Positions 1 through 6,115 of a stretch of 10,975 nt of DNA are shown here, piece by piece (positions within the stretch are counted from its first letter, which is position 1; each line of letters opens with the position of its first letter). Under the pieces are notes generated by a model that saw nothing but the letters and a program-made list of their open reading frames with translations, was not told where the DNA came from and searched no databases. The DNA comes from an uncultured Actinomycetes bacterium. Lineage in GTDB: Bacteria; Actinomycetota; Actinomycetes; Mycobacteriales; Nakamurellaceae. The translations under genes were made by a program, and so were the position numbers. The stretch lies in assembly GCA_937926105.1 (NCBI GenBank), contig CALANS010000104.1, positions 1-10,975 on the forward strand, read 5' to 3'.

Positions 1-104
1 TGCTGGGCGTGCTGCGCGCGGACTGTCCCGGCCGCCGCATTCTCGCCCGCTATGTGGACCTTGACCTGCTGCGGCAGGCGCTGGCAGGTCGCGCCGCGGC
101 GTAG
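1..104 (+). CDS. C-terminal fragment of an unidentified protein (5' end outside window)
   Basis: An open frame enters from the left edge (full codons from base 3) and stops at TAG 102-104, giving about 33 residues that end in RYVDLDLLRQALAGRAAA. Codons are almost all G/C-ended, as in the following genes, which supports real coding. The fragment is too short to assign to a family. The gap to the iron box downstream is under 60 bp and shows no clear terminator hairpin. Whether this gene belongs to the same iron-related locus cannot be judged. Confidence 0.45.
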   Translation, partial: LGVLRADCPGRRILARYVDLDLLRQALAGRAAA

Positions 105-162
105 CTGCCGTCGTTGTCTGCTGCGTCACGGCTGCCGGCGGCCCATTTCGCTCCTGACGAGG

Positions 163-181
163 TTAAGTTAGGCTTCCCTAC
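163..181 (+). promoter_or_regulatory. Candidate IdeR/DtxR iron box
   Basis: TTAAGTTAGGCTTCCCTAC matches the 19-bp actinobacterial IdeR/DtxR consensus TTAGGTTAGGCTAACCTAA at 15 of 19 positions by eye. It ends one base before the ATG at 182. Fe-loaded IdeR/DtxR on such a box would repress the methyltransferase-SIP pair when iron is ample, which fits the iron role of SIP. Its position against the start codon, with no Shine-Dalgarno in between, suggests a leaderless transcript or a start further downstream. Confidence 0.7.
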
Positions 182-1066
182 ATGAAAGATGACGTCGCCG
201 TCGACCACTCGCCGGATGCCTCGGCTCAGCCGGAAATGTTCGAGCCGGCGCCGGCGGAGGATCTGCCCTTCGCGGAGCGCCGTACCGAAGACGTCCCCGG
301 ACACTGGCTGCTGGCCCGGCTGGGCAAGACCGTGCTGCGCCCCGGTGGGCGGCGGCTGACCGAGGCCATGGTGGCGGCGTTGCCCGCGGCGGGCCACGAC
401 GTCGTCGAACTCGCCCCCGGCGTGGGCCATACCGCCCGGCTGCTGCTCGCCACGGGACCCTCGTCATACCAGGGAGTGGAGGAGGATCCGGCCGCCGCCA
501 AGATCACTGGCGGCGTGGTCGGCGACCGCGGCATCGTGACCATCGGCAACGCCAAGTCCACCGGCCTGCCGGATGCCAGCGCGGATGTCGTGGTCAACGA
601 GGCCATGCTCACCATGCAGACCGACAAGTCGAAGGCCCAGATCGTGCAGGAAGTGTCGCGGGTGCTGCGGCCCGGCGGCAGCTACGCCTTCCACGAGCTG
701 GCGCTCACCCCGGACGGGATCGACCCGCGGATCGCCACCGATGTGCGCAAGGGATTGGCGCGCTCCATCAAGGTCAACGCCCGGCCGCTGACCATCGCCG
801 AATGGAAGGCGCTGCTCACCGAGCACGGATTCGAGGTGGTCAGCGTCCGCACCGCGCCGATGGCCCTGCTCAAGCTGCGGCGCATCATCGACGACGAAGG
901 GTGGCGCGGCACCGGTCGCATCGTCCGCAACTACCTGCGAGACGGCGAGGCGCGCGGCCGTGTCAACGACATGTGGCGCACGTTCCATCGGTACCGCGCG
1001 GCCATGATCGCCGTCGCCATCGTCGCCCGCAAGGCCGCACCGGCCGGCACGCCCGAGGAGCAGTAA
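182..1066 (+). CDS. Class I SAM-dependent methyltransferase (iron-regulated)
   Basis: This 294-residue protein has a Rossmann-type SAM methyltransferase core. Motif I is VVELAPGVG (about residues 74-82), followed by the acidic strand end in YQGVEEDP, then ADVVVNEAMLTM (motif IV region) and RVLRPGG (160-166, typical motif VI). It should be cytoplasmic; no signal peptide or membrane segment is seen. The first 30 or so residues are Pro/Ala/Glu-rich and may be flexible. The start at 182 directly follows an iron box and lacks a Shine-Dalgarno; ATG 236 (residue 19) is a possible alternative start, also without one. The stop is 3 bp before the SIP gene, so the two are almost certainly co-transcribed. 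The substrate is unknown. A role in siderophore or iron handling is inferred only from the box and the neighbour. Confidence 0.85.
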   Translation: MKDDVAVDHSPDASAQPEMFEPAPAEDLPFAERRTEDVPGHWLLARLGKTVLRPGGRRLTEAMVAALPAAGHDVVELAPGVGHTARLLLATGPSSYQGVEEDPAAAKITGGVVGDRGIVTIGNAKSTGLPDASADVVVNEAMLTMQTDKSKAQIVQEVSRVLRPGGSYAFHELALTPDGIDPRIATDVRKGLARSIKVNARPLTIAEWKALLTEHGFEVVSVRTAPMALLKLRRIIDDEGWRGTGRIVRNYLRDGEARGRVNDMWRTFHRYRAAMIAVAIVARKAAPAGTPEEQ

Positions 1067-1069
1067 CCC

Positions 1070-1867
1070 GTGGGATTCTCCGACGGCCGCAAGATCACCG
1101 GCCTCTACCGCGCCGAGGTCGCCCGCCGCACCCACGTCACGCCGCACATGGTGCGGGTCACCTTCACCGGTGACGACATCCGCCGCTTGCCGGCCCGCGG
1201 CTTCGACCAGTGGTTCCGGCTGTTCCTGCCGAACCCCGGCGGCGAGACGGACTTCGGCGCGGTCCCAGACGCGTTCGGGATGGCGTCATACCTGAAATAC
1301 CTCACCACAAGGTCAGGCACCCGCCCGCCGTTCCGCAACTACACCGTCCGCGAACTGCGCAGTGACGCAGGCGAGCTCGATGTCGATTTCGTGGCGCACG
1401 GCAGCAGCGGAATCGCCGGTCCGTGGGCGCAGCAGGCGGAGCCGGGCGCGCAGGTCGCCTTCATCGACCAGGGCCGCGGCTTCGACCCGATGGACACCGC
1501 GCCGGTCCTGCTCGTCGGTGACGAATCGGCGCTTCCGGCCATCGCCGGAATCCTGCGCGACCTGCCGCGCGAGACAACAGGTCTCGCGGTGATCGAGATT
1601 CCCTGTGTCGAGGACGAGCAGCCGCTCGACGCGCCGCCTGGGGTTGGGGTGCGCTACCTGGCCCGGTCCGCGCCCGATGATCGTCCGGGGGTATTGGCGC
1701 TGGAAGCGGTCACCGCGTCCGCGCCGTCGGCGCCGCACGTGCTGCACGCCTATCTTGCCGGCGAGCAGGCACTAGTGGCGGGTGCGCGCCGTCATCTGGT
1801 CGCCGCGGGCGTGTCCAAAGCCCGGATCGCGTTCACCGGCTACTGGAAGGTCGGCCGGGCCGCGTAG
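1070..1867 (+). CDS. Siderophore-interacting protein (FAD/NAD(P)H ferric-siderophore reductase family)
   Basis: The 265-residue product matches the SIP/ViuB family, cytoplasmic flavoproteins that reduce ferric siderophores to release iron. The N-terminal FAD-binding barrel carries RNYTVR (89-94), the family's R-x-Y-[TS] flavin motif, then a VDFVAHG segment and GPWA. The C-terminal NAD(P)H-binding SIP domain begins near VLLVGDESALPAI (146-158), includes HAYLAGE (226-232), and closes with the diagnostic FTGYWKVGRA. Length is typical. The start is GTG at 1070, 3 bp after the methyltransferase stop; no strong Shine-Dalgarno is visible, so translation is probably coupled. Expression is expected to be iron-repressed through the box at 163-181. 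The partner siderophore is not encoded here. Confidence 0.93.
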   Translation: MGFSDGRKITGLYRAEVARRTHVTPHMVRVTFTGDDIRRLPARGFDQWFRLFLPNPGGETDFGAVPDAFGMASYLKYLTTRSGTRPPFRNYTVRELRSDAGELDVDFVAHGSSGIAGPWAQQAEPGAQVAFIDQGRGFDPMDTAPVLLVGDESALPAIAGILRDLPRETTGLAVIEIPCVEDEQPLDAPPGVGVRYLARSAPDDRPGVLALEAVTASAPSAPHVLHAYLAGEQALVAGARRHLVAAGVSKARIAFTGYWKVGRAA

Positions 1868-1914
1868 CGCCGGAACGTGCCGGGGTCGGCCTCGAAGTCC
1901 GCCGCGGCGATGTT
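1840..1914 (-). pseudogene. Possible C-terminal remnant of a lost convergent gene
   Basis: On the minus strand a 24-codon stretch ending at TAG (1842-1840) reads as an ordinary protein tail (it includes AAADFEADPGTFRRYAARP), and every codon ends in G or C, like the left-flank genes. It is cut off just upstream by in-frame TAG and TGA (1917-1915, 1920-1918). A neighbouring frame stays open further upstream, so a one-base frameshift is possible. It overlaps the last 28 bases of the SIP gene antisense, which constrains part of the codon pattern. The family is not recognised, and chance reading remains a serious alternative. Confidence 0.25.
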
Positions 1915-2123
1915 CTATCACCGAGCGGTCCGCCGGATCGCCGGCGCGCGGATCACTGGTCGGGCAGTGGACTGCCATACGTGGGTCGCGCCGCAAGCCT
2001 CGCGCACGCGTGGACACGCACGCACTATACCGACGCCGGCACCAGTTCTCTCCCCTTGCGGATGCTGGTATCGGGCCCCAAGCTCGATTTCCGCCCCGCA
2101 ACGCAAACTGTCTTCGAACGGTC
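1868..2123. other. Convergent intergenic gap with no intact gene
   Basis: This 256-bp stretch separates the 3' ends of the SIP gene and the gntR gene. Open frames exist on both strands but look like GC-rich noise: many Arg/Pro/Ser residues, no motif and no Shine-Dalgarno. It contains a 14-bp dyad GGCAGTGGACTGCC (1963-1976), whose 2-nt centre and lack of a T-run make it a poor terminator. No confident bidirectional terminator is seen. The putative minus-strand gene tail extends into its left end. Confidence 0.5.
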
Positions 2124-2918
2124 CTATTCGACGTCGGCGGCGGCGAGCTTCTCCGCAACGAGTTTGCCGGTCCGCAGGATGTGATCCGACAGGATTCCAC
2201 CGGCTCGAGCGCTATTTTTGCTCACGAGCGCGTCCAGTATTTCCCTGTCGACATCGAGCCACTGCGGAACGAACGATGTCTCGATCATCGAGAAATAGAA
2301 CCGGGCACGCTTCTCCAAGGTCATTGATATAGACCGGAGGACGTCATTCCTGGCGCATTCCTGGAGCAGCTGGTGAACCGCATTCGCGGAATCCACGGCT
2401 TGTGATAATTCGCCCGATTCGAGTGCGGACTTTCCCTGTTCGATAGTATTCTGAATTTTGTAGATGTCTTCGTCTGTGCGACGCCCCGAAGCCAGCGACG
2501 CTATATGTGCGTCAATACCGGCGCGGGCCTCGAATAATTCATGCACCTCGGGAATCGATCGTCGTTTGACATAGACGCCGTACCGGGGGCGAATCTCCAC
2601 CCAACCGGCCTGATGCAGCGAACTGAGGGCTTCGCGGACAGGTATACGGCTGACCCCGTATTGCTCCGCAATGTTTTCCGGATGCAGTCTCGAACCGGGC
2701 TCAAGCTCGCCGCGGATGATGGCATCCTCGAGATCCTGGTGGATCTGCACAGGAAGTGGATCGCCGGCGAGCCTTCGACGAAGCCTGGTCGGCTTCGCGT
2801 GTCGCTGATCGTTGAGACTGGTATTCATCGGTTCGGAACTCGCAATCGTGGCAGCGAACTCAGTGGTCCGTGGCTTGGCTTGCGGCACGTGATTCGCCGA
2901 TCGGTCGGCAACGTGCAC
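2124..2918 (-). CDS. GntR-family transcriptional regulator, FCD (FadR-like) subfamily
   Basis: This is a DNA-binding regulator with an N-terminal GntR winged helix (about residues 56-120, with LHPENIAEQYGVSRIPVREA as recognition region, then the wing GVYVKR) and an all-helical FCD ligand-binding domain (about 125-260). Such proteins usually sense small carboxylates or amino-acid-derived metabolites. The start used is GTG 2918, 14 bp after the M20 stop; ATG 2828 (residue 31) would give a more usual 234-residue protein. Neither has a clear Shine-Dalgarno. It is the last gene of the minus-strand operon and probably controls both arms through the 5677-6115 region (inference). In the FCD domain two usual metal ligands look changed: the Asp of the D-x3-H motif is not at its usual place before VHQLL, and DREIL replaces the usual HxxIL. 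Codons are more A/T-ended than in the SIP locus. Confidence 0.9.
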   Translation of the reverse strand: MHVADRSANHVPQAKPRTTEFAATIASSEPMNTSLNDQRHAKPTRLRRRLAGDPLPVQIHQDLEDAIIRGELEPGSRLHPENIAEQYGVSRIPVREALSSLHQAGWVEIRPRYGVYVKRRSIPEVHELFEARAGIDAHIASLASGRRTDEDIYKIQNTIEQGKSALESGELSQAVDSANAVHQLLQECARNDVLRSISMTLEKRARFYFSMIETSFVPQWLDVDREILDALVSKNSARAGGILSDHILRTGKLVAEKLAAADVE

Positions 2919-2932
2919 CTGGGGAACACAAT

Positions 2933-4171
2933 CTATGGCGTGTCGCCTTCAAGGAAAGATATCGCGGCGCTCGCATACAGCAGAGTGCATCGGAGGATCT
3001 CGTCGGCTTCAACATACTCATCGATGCCGGCCGAGAACAGCGACTGGGGTCCGTAGCACAATGAATCCGTGCCGCGCAGACGCCATCGGCTGGCATCGCT
3101 CGCAGGCAGTCGAATCGCGTATTCGGGGGCAGCCTGTCTCCCGTGCCGCGCCGTCGCAACGTGCGCCGTGGACCACGCACGACCGAGTCTGCAGTCCGGA
3201 GACGTCCAATTCGGCTCCCATCCCTTGATTCGCTCGACCGAAATTCCGCCGACCTCGCGGCAGATATCCCGCACTTTTTCTTCGACCTCATGCAATCTCA
3301 TGCCTGGTGGGATCCGGAAGTCGATTTCGGCGCTGCCTTCGGTGGCGATTTGCCCGATGAACGTGCCGGCCGCGAGCGTGCCGACGTTGGCTGTGAGGAT
3401 AAATCCTGGATCGTCGTCGGCAAAGTAGTGCGCAACATCACCGGGGGGTTCCGCGCGCAGCCCGTTGAGCCGATCAATGCGCGAGATCGCCGTCGCAATC
3501 CGACTCGCTGCAGATCCGAGCGGTTCGACGGCTGACGAATGGCCTGCCGGTCCTTCTGCGCGAAGGCGTAGCCACAGGACTCCCTTCTCTCCGATCGCGA
3601 GGCGCTTGAATCCTGGACCTTCACCACACAATAGCCCGTCCCCGACGATACCGGGCATTGAATCCAGTATGTGTGCCGCGCCATTGTCCCCGAACACCAC
3701 TTCATCGCTCACTGCGGTGAACGTGATTTTTCCACACCAGTCGTCGGTCCGGCGCGAAAGGAACGCGAGCGCGTAGACCATCGCGGCCGCCGCGCCTTTC
3801 ATATTTCCGATTCCCAGACCGTAGAGCCGGTCCCCGTCCGGGGTCAGGTTCCGTGGCGGGAACGTCCATGCGCTGCTGTCTCCCGGCGGCATCGTGTCCA
3901 TGTGCGCGTTGAGCACCAGATGGCGTCCGGGTCGCCCGCTGTCGACGTCGACGAGGACGTTCGGCATCGTCTCATCGCGGGCGACGAGACGGGGCTCGAG
4001 CCCGAGATCGTGCAACTCCGCGGCGAGGATATGCGCGACTCGCCGCGTGTCACCGGGTGGATTCACGCTGTCTGCGGCGACGAGCCGGGAGCACAGCGCG
4101 AAGATATTCTCGCGACTCTGCGCTATTTGTGTGCGAAGCAGGGCGACGATGTCGTCGAAATATGCGGCCAT
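2933..4171 (-). CDS. M20-family metallopeptidase/amidase homologue with altered metal site
   Basis: At 412 residues this resembles ArgE/DapE/carboxypeptidase-G2-type di-zinc hydrolases, which cleave amide bonds of N-acyl amino acids or small peptides. Visible: LNAHMDT (H90, D92), LYGLGIGNMKG (118-126), TAVSDEV (152-158), LCGEG (E184), the dimerisation-domain run IGEKGVLW...GHSS (H211), and the C-terminal GPQSLFSAGIDEYV. Against the family pattern, the bridging Asp of DMKG is Asn123, the catalytic Glu of the usual EE pair is Asp156, and the C-terminal His ligand is Gly382, so one metal site is largely missing. Start ATG 4171 is chosen because it overlaps the upstream stop (TAATG) with AGGAG 7 nt before it; an in-frame extension to 4369 lies inside the upstream gene and looks non-coding. 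It may be a mono-metal enzyme or a binding protein. Confidence 0.88.
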   Translation of the reverse strand: MAAYFDDIVALLRTQIAQSRENIFALCSRLVAADSVNPPGDTRRVAHILAAELHDLGLEPRLVARDETMPNVLVDVDSGRPGRHLVLNAHMDTMPPGDSSAWTFPPRNLTPDGDRLYGLGIGNMKGAAAAMVYALAFLSRRTDDWCGKITFTAVSDEVVFGDNGAAHILDSMPGIVGDGLLCGEGPGFKRLAIGEKGVLWLRLRAEGPAGHSSAVEPLGSAASRIATAISRIDRLNGLRAEPPGDVAHYFADDDPGFILTANVGTLAAGTFIGQIATEGSAEIDFRIPPGMRLHEVEEKVRDICREVGGISVERIKGWEPNWTSPDCRLGRAWSTAHVATARHGRQAAPEYAIRLPASDASRWRLRGTDSLCYGPQSLFSAGIDEYVEADEILRCTLLYASAAISFLEGDTP

Positions 4172-5676
4172 TACGCTACTCCTGTGGCGACGAGGCGCCG
4201 CCAGTCCGATGCCGCGTACGGTTGACCATCTTCGATGCCCGCGGCCGTCACCGCACCGAAAATCGCTTTGCCGCAGCCGAGCGGCGATAGATGATGACGA
4301 CGATCTCGCAGATTCGCCGCCGCCGGGTGGCCATCCTCGATCAGCAGTTTCCCGTCCTCGCTGCGCCAACGGTGCGCGGCGATCGCGTCTCCGAGTGATC
4401 GATTCTCGAATCTCAGCCGCGAGAGCACTTGCAATAACGTTTGGACCTGTCCGTCCGCACCGGGCGTGGCCAGCGCGATCGCGTCGCCGTTTCCGCCCGT
4501 CAGGATGCTGGGTGCGAGGGTGTGCACGGGGAGCCTGCTGGGGCCCGCCGCGTTCCGGCCATCCGTGAAACCTGCGGCGCGATTATTGAGGACGATGCCG
4601 AGTTCGGGAACATAGACACCCGAGCCGAAATCGTCGAAAACGCTGATCAGGCTCGAGACGATGATCCCGTCGTCGTCGGCGACGGCGACCCCTGCCGTAT
4701 GGAGATAGGAGCGAGGACCGCCACGGTTGCCTGCGGTTGCCAGGTCGATGTCGAGCGTGACGCCCAGCAGCTGCTCCCCGAGAGCCGCGTCGGAACGGTG
4801 CTCGAAGGCGGCTTCGGTGGCCTCCACCAACGCGTGCTGTAGATCGTGGTGGCCGATGGCGTCCGCATGCTCGTCGAGCCATTTCGCCGCCATCGCGAGC
4901 AGTATCCCTTGGGACGGCGATGGCTGTACGTGCAGTATGCCGCCGTTCCACGCTGTCGAGATTGGCGTGGACACGTCCGTTCGGTGTGCCGCGAGATCCT
5001 CGACCGACAGGGCGCCGCCGTGATCGTGAACAGCCCTCGCGAGGCTGGTTGCCGCGGCCCCGTCGTAGAAGGCGGTGCGTCCGTGGGTCGCGATGTCCGC
5101 GAGCAGATCCCCCAGCGCTGGCTGTATCCATCGCTCGCCCGGCTGGTGGTGGAGAAGGGCCCAGCCGGCACCGCCGTGGCGTTCGATTCTGGCTCGCTGT
5201 TCGCGGACGGCCGCGTGCAGGTCCGGGTCTATGCGGTAGCCCTCATGCGCAAGCCGAATGGCCGGGGCAAAGATCGTCTTCAGCGGCAATCGGCCGAACC
5301 GGTCGTGGCAGGTGAGCCACGCGTCCACGAGCCCGGGAACAGTCACTGACGCGCCGCCATCGGAACTCGCGACGACCGGGAGGATTGCGGAACTTCGCCC
5401 GCTTCCGCTCACCGCGACCGTGCCGTCAGTCGTCCGGATCAGGCACATCTGGTCGCCGCCGAGGCCCGCGGCTTGCGGCATGATGACGCACACCACCGCC
5501 TGGGCCGCGATCGCGGCGTCCACCGCGGAGCCGCCGTTGTGCAATGCGAAGAGGGCGGCACTCGACGCCAGCGGATGCCCCGTCGATACGGCGCCCCGCA
5601 TGCCGCGCCATGGGCGAGAATACGACGACCGGTCTTCCGGCTTCGGCAGCATGCCCACTGCGTACCCCCTTATCAC
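4171..5676 (-). CDS. Gamma-glutamyltransferase-family Ntn hydrolase (cytoplasmic, GGT-like)
   Basis: A 501-residue self-processing Ntn-hydrolase of the GGT/cephalosporin-acylase family, which hydrolyses or transfers gamma-glutamyl or other acyl amide groups. The N-terminal family signature runs GHPLASSAALFALHNGGSAV and on to MPQAAGLGGD (about 33-75). The predicted autocleavage nucleophile is Thr327 in LHTAGVAVADDDG, followed by FGSG (350-353), GIVLNN (360-365) and TPGADGQ (404-410). Thr327 is retained, but the usual following Thr/Val and His are Ala and Gly. The glutamate-carboxylate arginine region reads SGSGRSSA rather than the classical D-x-R-E-x-AP, so gamma-glutamyl specificity is doubtful. 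No signal peptide is seen, unlike periplasmic GGTs. Start GTG 5676 has AGGAG 4 nt upstream. First gene of the minus operon, overlapping the M20 gene by one base. Confidence 0.9.
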   Translation of the reverse strand: MIRGYAVGMLPKPEDRSSYSRPWRGMRGAVSTGHPLASSAALFALHNGGSAVDAAIAAQAVVCVIMPQAAGLGGDQMCLIRTTDGTVAVSGSGRSSAILPVVASSDGGASVTVPGLVDAWLTCHDRFGRLPLKTIFAPAIRLAHEGYRIDPDLHAAVREQRARIERHGGAGWALLHHQPGERWIQPALGDLLADIATHGRTAFYDGAAATSLARAVHDHGGALSVEDLAAHRTDVSTPISTAWNGGILHVQPSPSQGILLAMAAKWLDEHADAIGHHDLQHALVEATEAAFEHRSDAALGEQLLGVTLDIDLATAGNRGGPRSYLHTAGVAVADDDGIIVSSLISVFDDFGSGVYVPELGIVLNNRAAGFTDGRNAAGPSRLPVHTLAPSILTGGNGDAIALATPGADGQVQTLLQVLSRLRFENRSLGDAIAAHRWRSEDGKLLIEDGHPAAANLRDRRHHLSPLGCGKAIFGAVTAAGIEDGQPYAASDWRRLVATGVA

Positions 5677-5759
5677 CTGACTCCTGCCGCAGATTCGGCA
5701 GTGCTCGGGTAGGTCGCTCCGTCGATAAAATAGCAGGTGAGCGCCACAATTTTCCCCTA

Positions 5760-5788
5760 TTGACCGCGTACTGTATATAGTATATGTT
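5760..5788 (+). promoter_or_regulatory. Candidate sigma70-type promoter for the dehydrogenase operon
   Basis: TTGACC (5760-5765) is separated by 17 bp from TATGTT (5783-5788), a good -35/-10 pair in an AT-rich island within a GC-rich region. Predicted initiation is near 5795, leaving a leader of about 320 nt before the E1 alpha ATG. No equally good minus-strand promoter was found for the GGT operon, although the AT-rich stretch could serve both. Confidence 0.5.
5769..5782. promoter_or_regulatory. Candidate operator, imperfect palindrome in promoter spacer
   Basis: TACTGTATATAGTA is symmetric at 12 of 14 positions and lies between the -35 and -10 elements of the predicted plus promoter. Short AT-centred GT...AC dyads of this sort are typical of FCD-type GntR operators, and the cluster encodes such a regulator. 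The match to that protein is inferred, not shown. Confidence 0.4.
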
Positions 5789-5792
5789 GTGA

Positions 5793-5819
5793 GTCACACA
5801 GCCAGACGCACTGTGTGAC
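5793..5819. repeat. Perfect 9-bp inverted repeat at the predicted transcription start (candidate operator)
   Basis: GTCACACAG (5793-5801) and CTGTGTGAC (5811-5819) are exact reverse complements around a 9-nt spacer. Half-site centres are 18 bp apart, close to two helical turns, as expected for a dimeric regulator. It covers the predicted start point of the plus-strand transcript. In RNA it could also form a stem, but no T-run follows, so a terminator is unlikely. Confidence 0.55.
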
Positions 5820-5856
5820 GGCACCTAGCAAACACCGGCACGCGATGAAGAATCTC

Positions 5857-5886
5857 ACACGAGGCCGATACCCTCGGCGCTCGTGT
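5857..5886 (+). promoter_or_regulatory. Strong leader hairpin (possible attenuator or mRNA structure)
   Basis: ACACGAG (5857-5863) pairs with CTCGTGT (5880-5886), and immediately inside GCCGA (5864-5868) pairs with TCGGC (5874-5878). This makes a 12-bp stem with one bulged G (5879) and a 5-nt loop. No U-tract follows, so it does not look like a simple intrinsic terminator. Its place in the leader of a regulated operon makes post-transcriptional control possible. Confidence 0.4.
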
Positions 5887-6069
5887 CATTCCCCGCCCAG
5901 ATCGTCACCCGTTCACTCGACGCTCGACAGATCGACACGAGACAACCACACAGCAGCGCGCCGACCTCACTTGCAGCGTCGCCGGACCGGACGAGTGCGC
6001 TCGGCCGGCAACCTTCCCAGCACGACCGGTGGGCGCCCCCGCAGACGCGGCGCGCGCATCTCAGTACCA

Positions 6070-6097
6070 ACGATCGGACTCGACCCCTATCGATCGT
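6070..6097. repeat. 7-bp inverted repeat just upstream of the E1 alpha ribosome-binding site
   Basis: ACGATCG (6070-6076) and CGATCGT (6091-6097) are exact inverted arms with a 14-nt spacer, ending 7 nt before GAGGAG (6105-6110). The CGATCG core is itself palindromic and common in such GC-rich DNA, so this may be chance. A second operator or a structure near the ribosome-binding site is possible. Confidence 0.2.
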
Positions 6098-6115
6098 GAA
6101 AGTTGAGGAGAATTC

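Larger units (their letters stand above)
5820..6115 (+). other. Long 5' leader of the dehydrogenase operon, non-coding
   Basis: About 300 nt lie between the predicted promoter/operator and the E1 alpha start. Open frames here (for example from 5815, with an internal ATG at 5845) are Arg/Ser/Pro-rich, lack a Shine-Dalgarno and resemble no protein. It holds a strong hairpin (5857-5886), a 7-bp inverted repeat (6070-6097) and a clear GAGGAG ribosome-binding site (6105-6110). No recognisable riboswitch core was found. Confidence 0.5.

Noticed and set aside
1963..1976. GGCAGTGGACTGCC dyad as a rho-independent terminator
   Set aside because: Only a 2-nt loop and no T-run on either strand; likely chance.
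1782..2332. Plus-strand open frames across the convergent gap
   Set aside because: They run antisense through the GntR C-terminus, are Arg/Ser/Pro-rich, and have no motif or ribosome-binding site.
4172..4369. N-terminal extension of the M20 gene to an upstream start at 4369
   Set aside because: These 66 residues are read inside the GGT-like gene, are Arg/Ser-rich and match nothing in M20 proteins. ATG 4171 has AGGAG and a TAATG overlap, and begins a normal M20 N-terminus.
5815..6099. 94-residue open frame in the leader, considered as a leader peptide gene
   Set aside because: No Shine-Dalgarno, low-complexity Arg/Ser/Pro composition, no run of regulatory codons, and the start overlaps the inverted repeat.
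5820..6115. TPP or other known riboswitch in the leader of the ThDP-enzyme operon
   Set aside because: I could not find the conserved CUGAGA-type TPP core or any other riboswitch signature I know.
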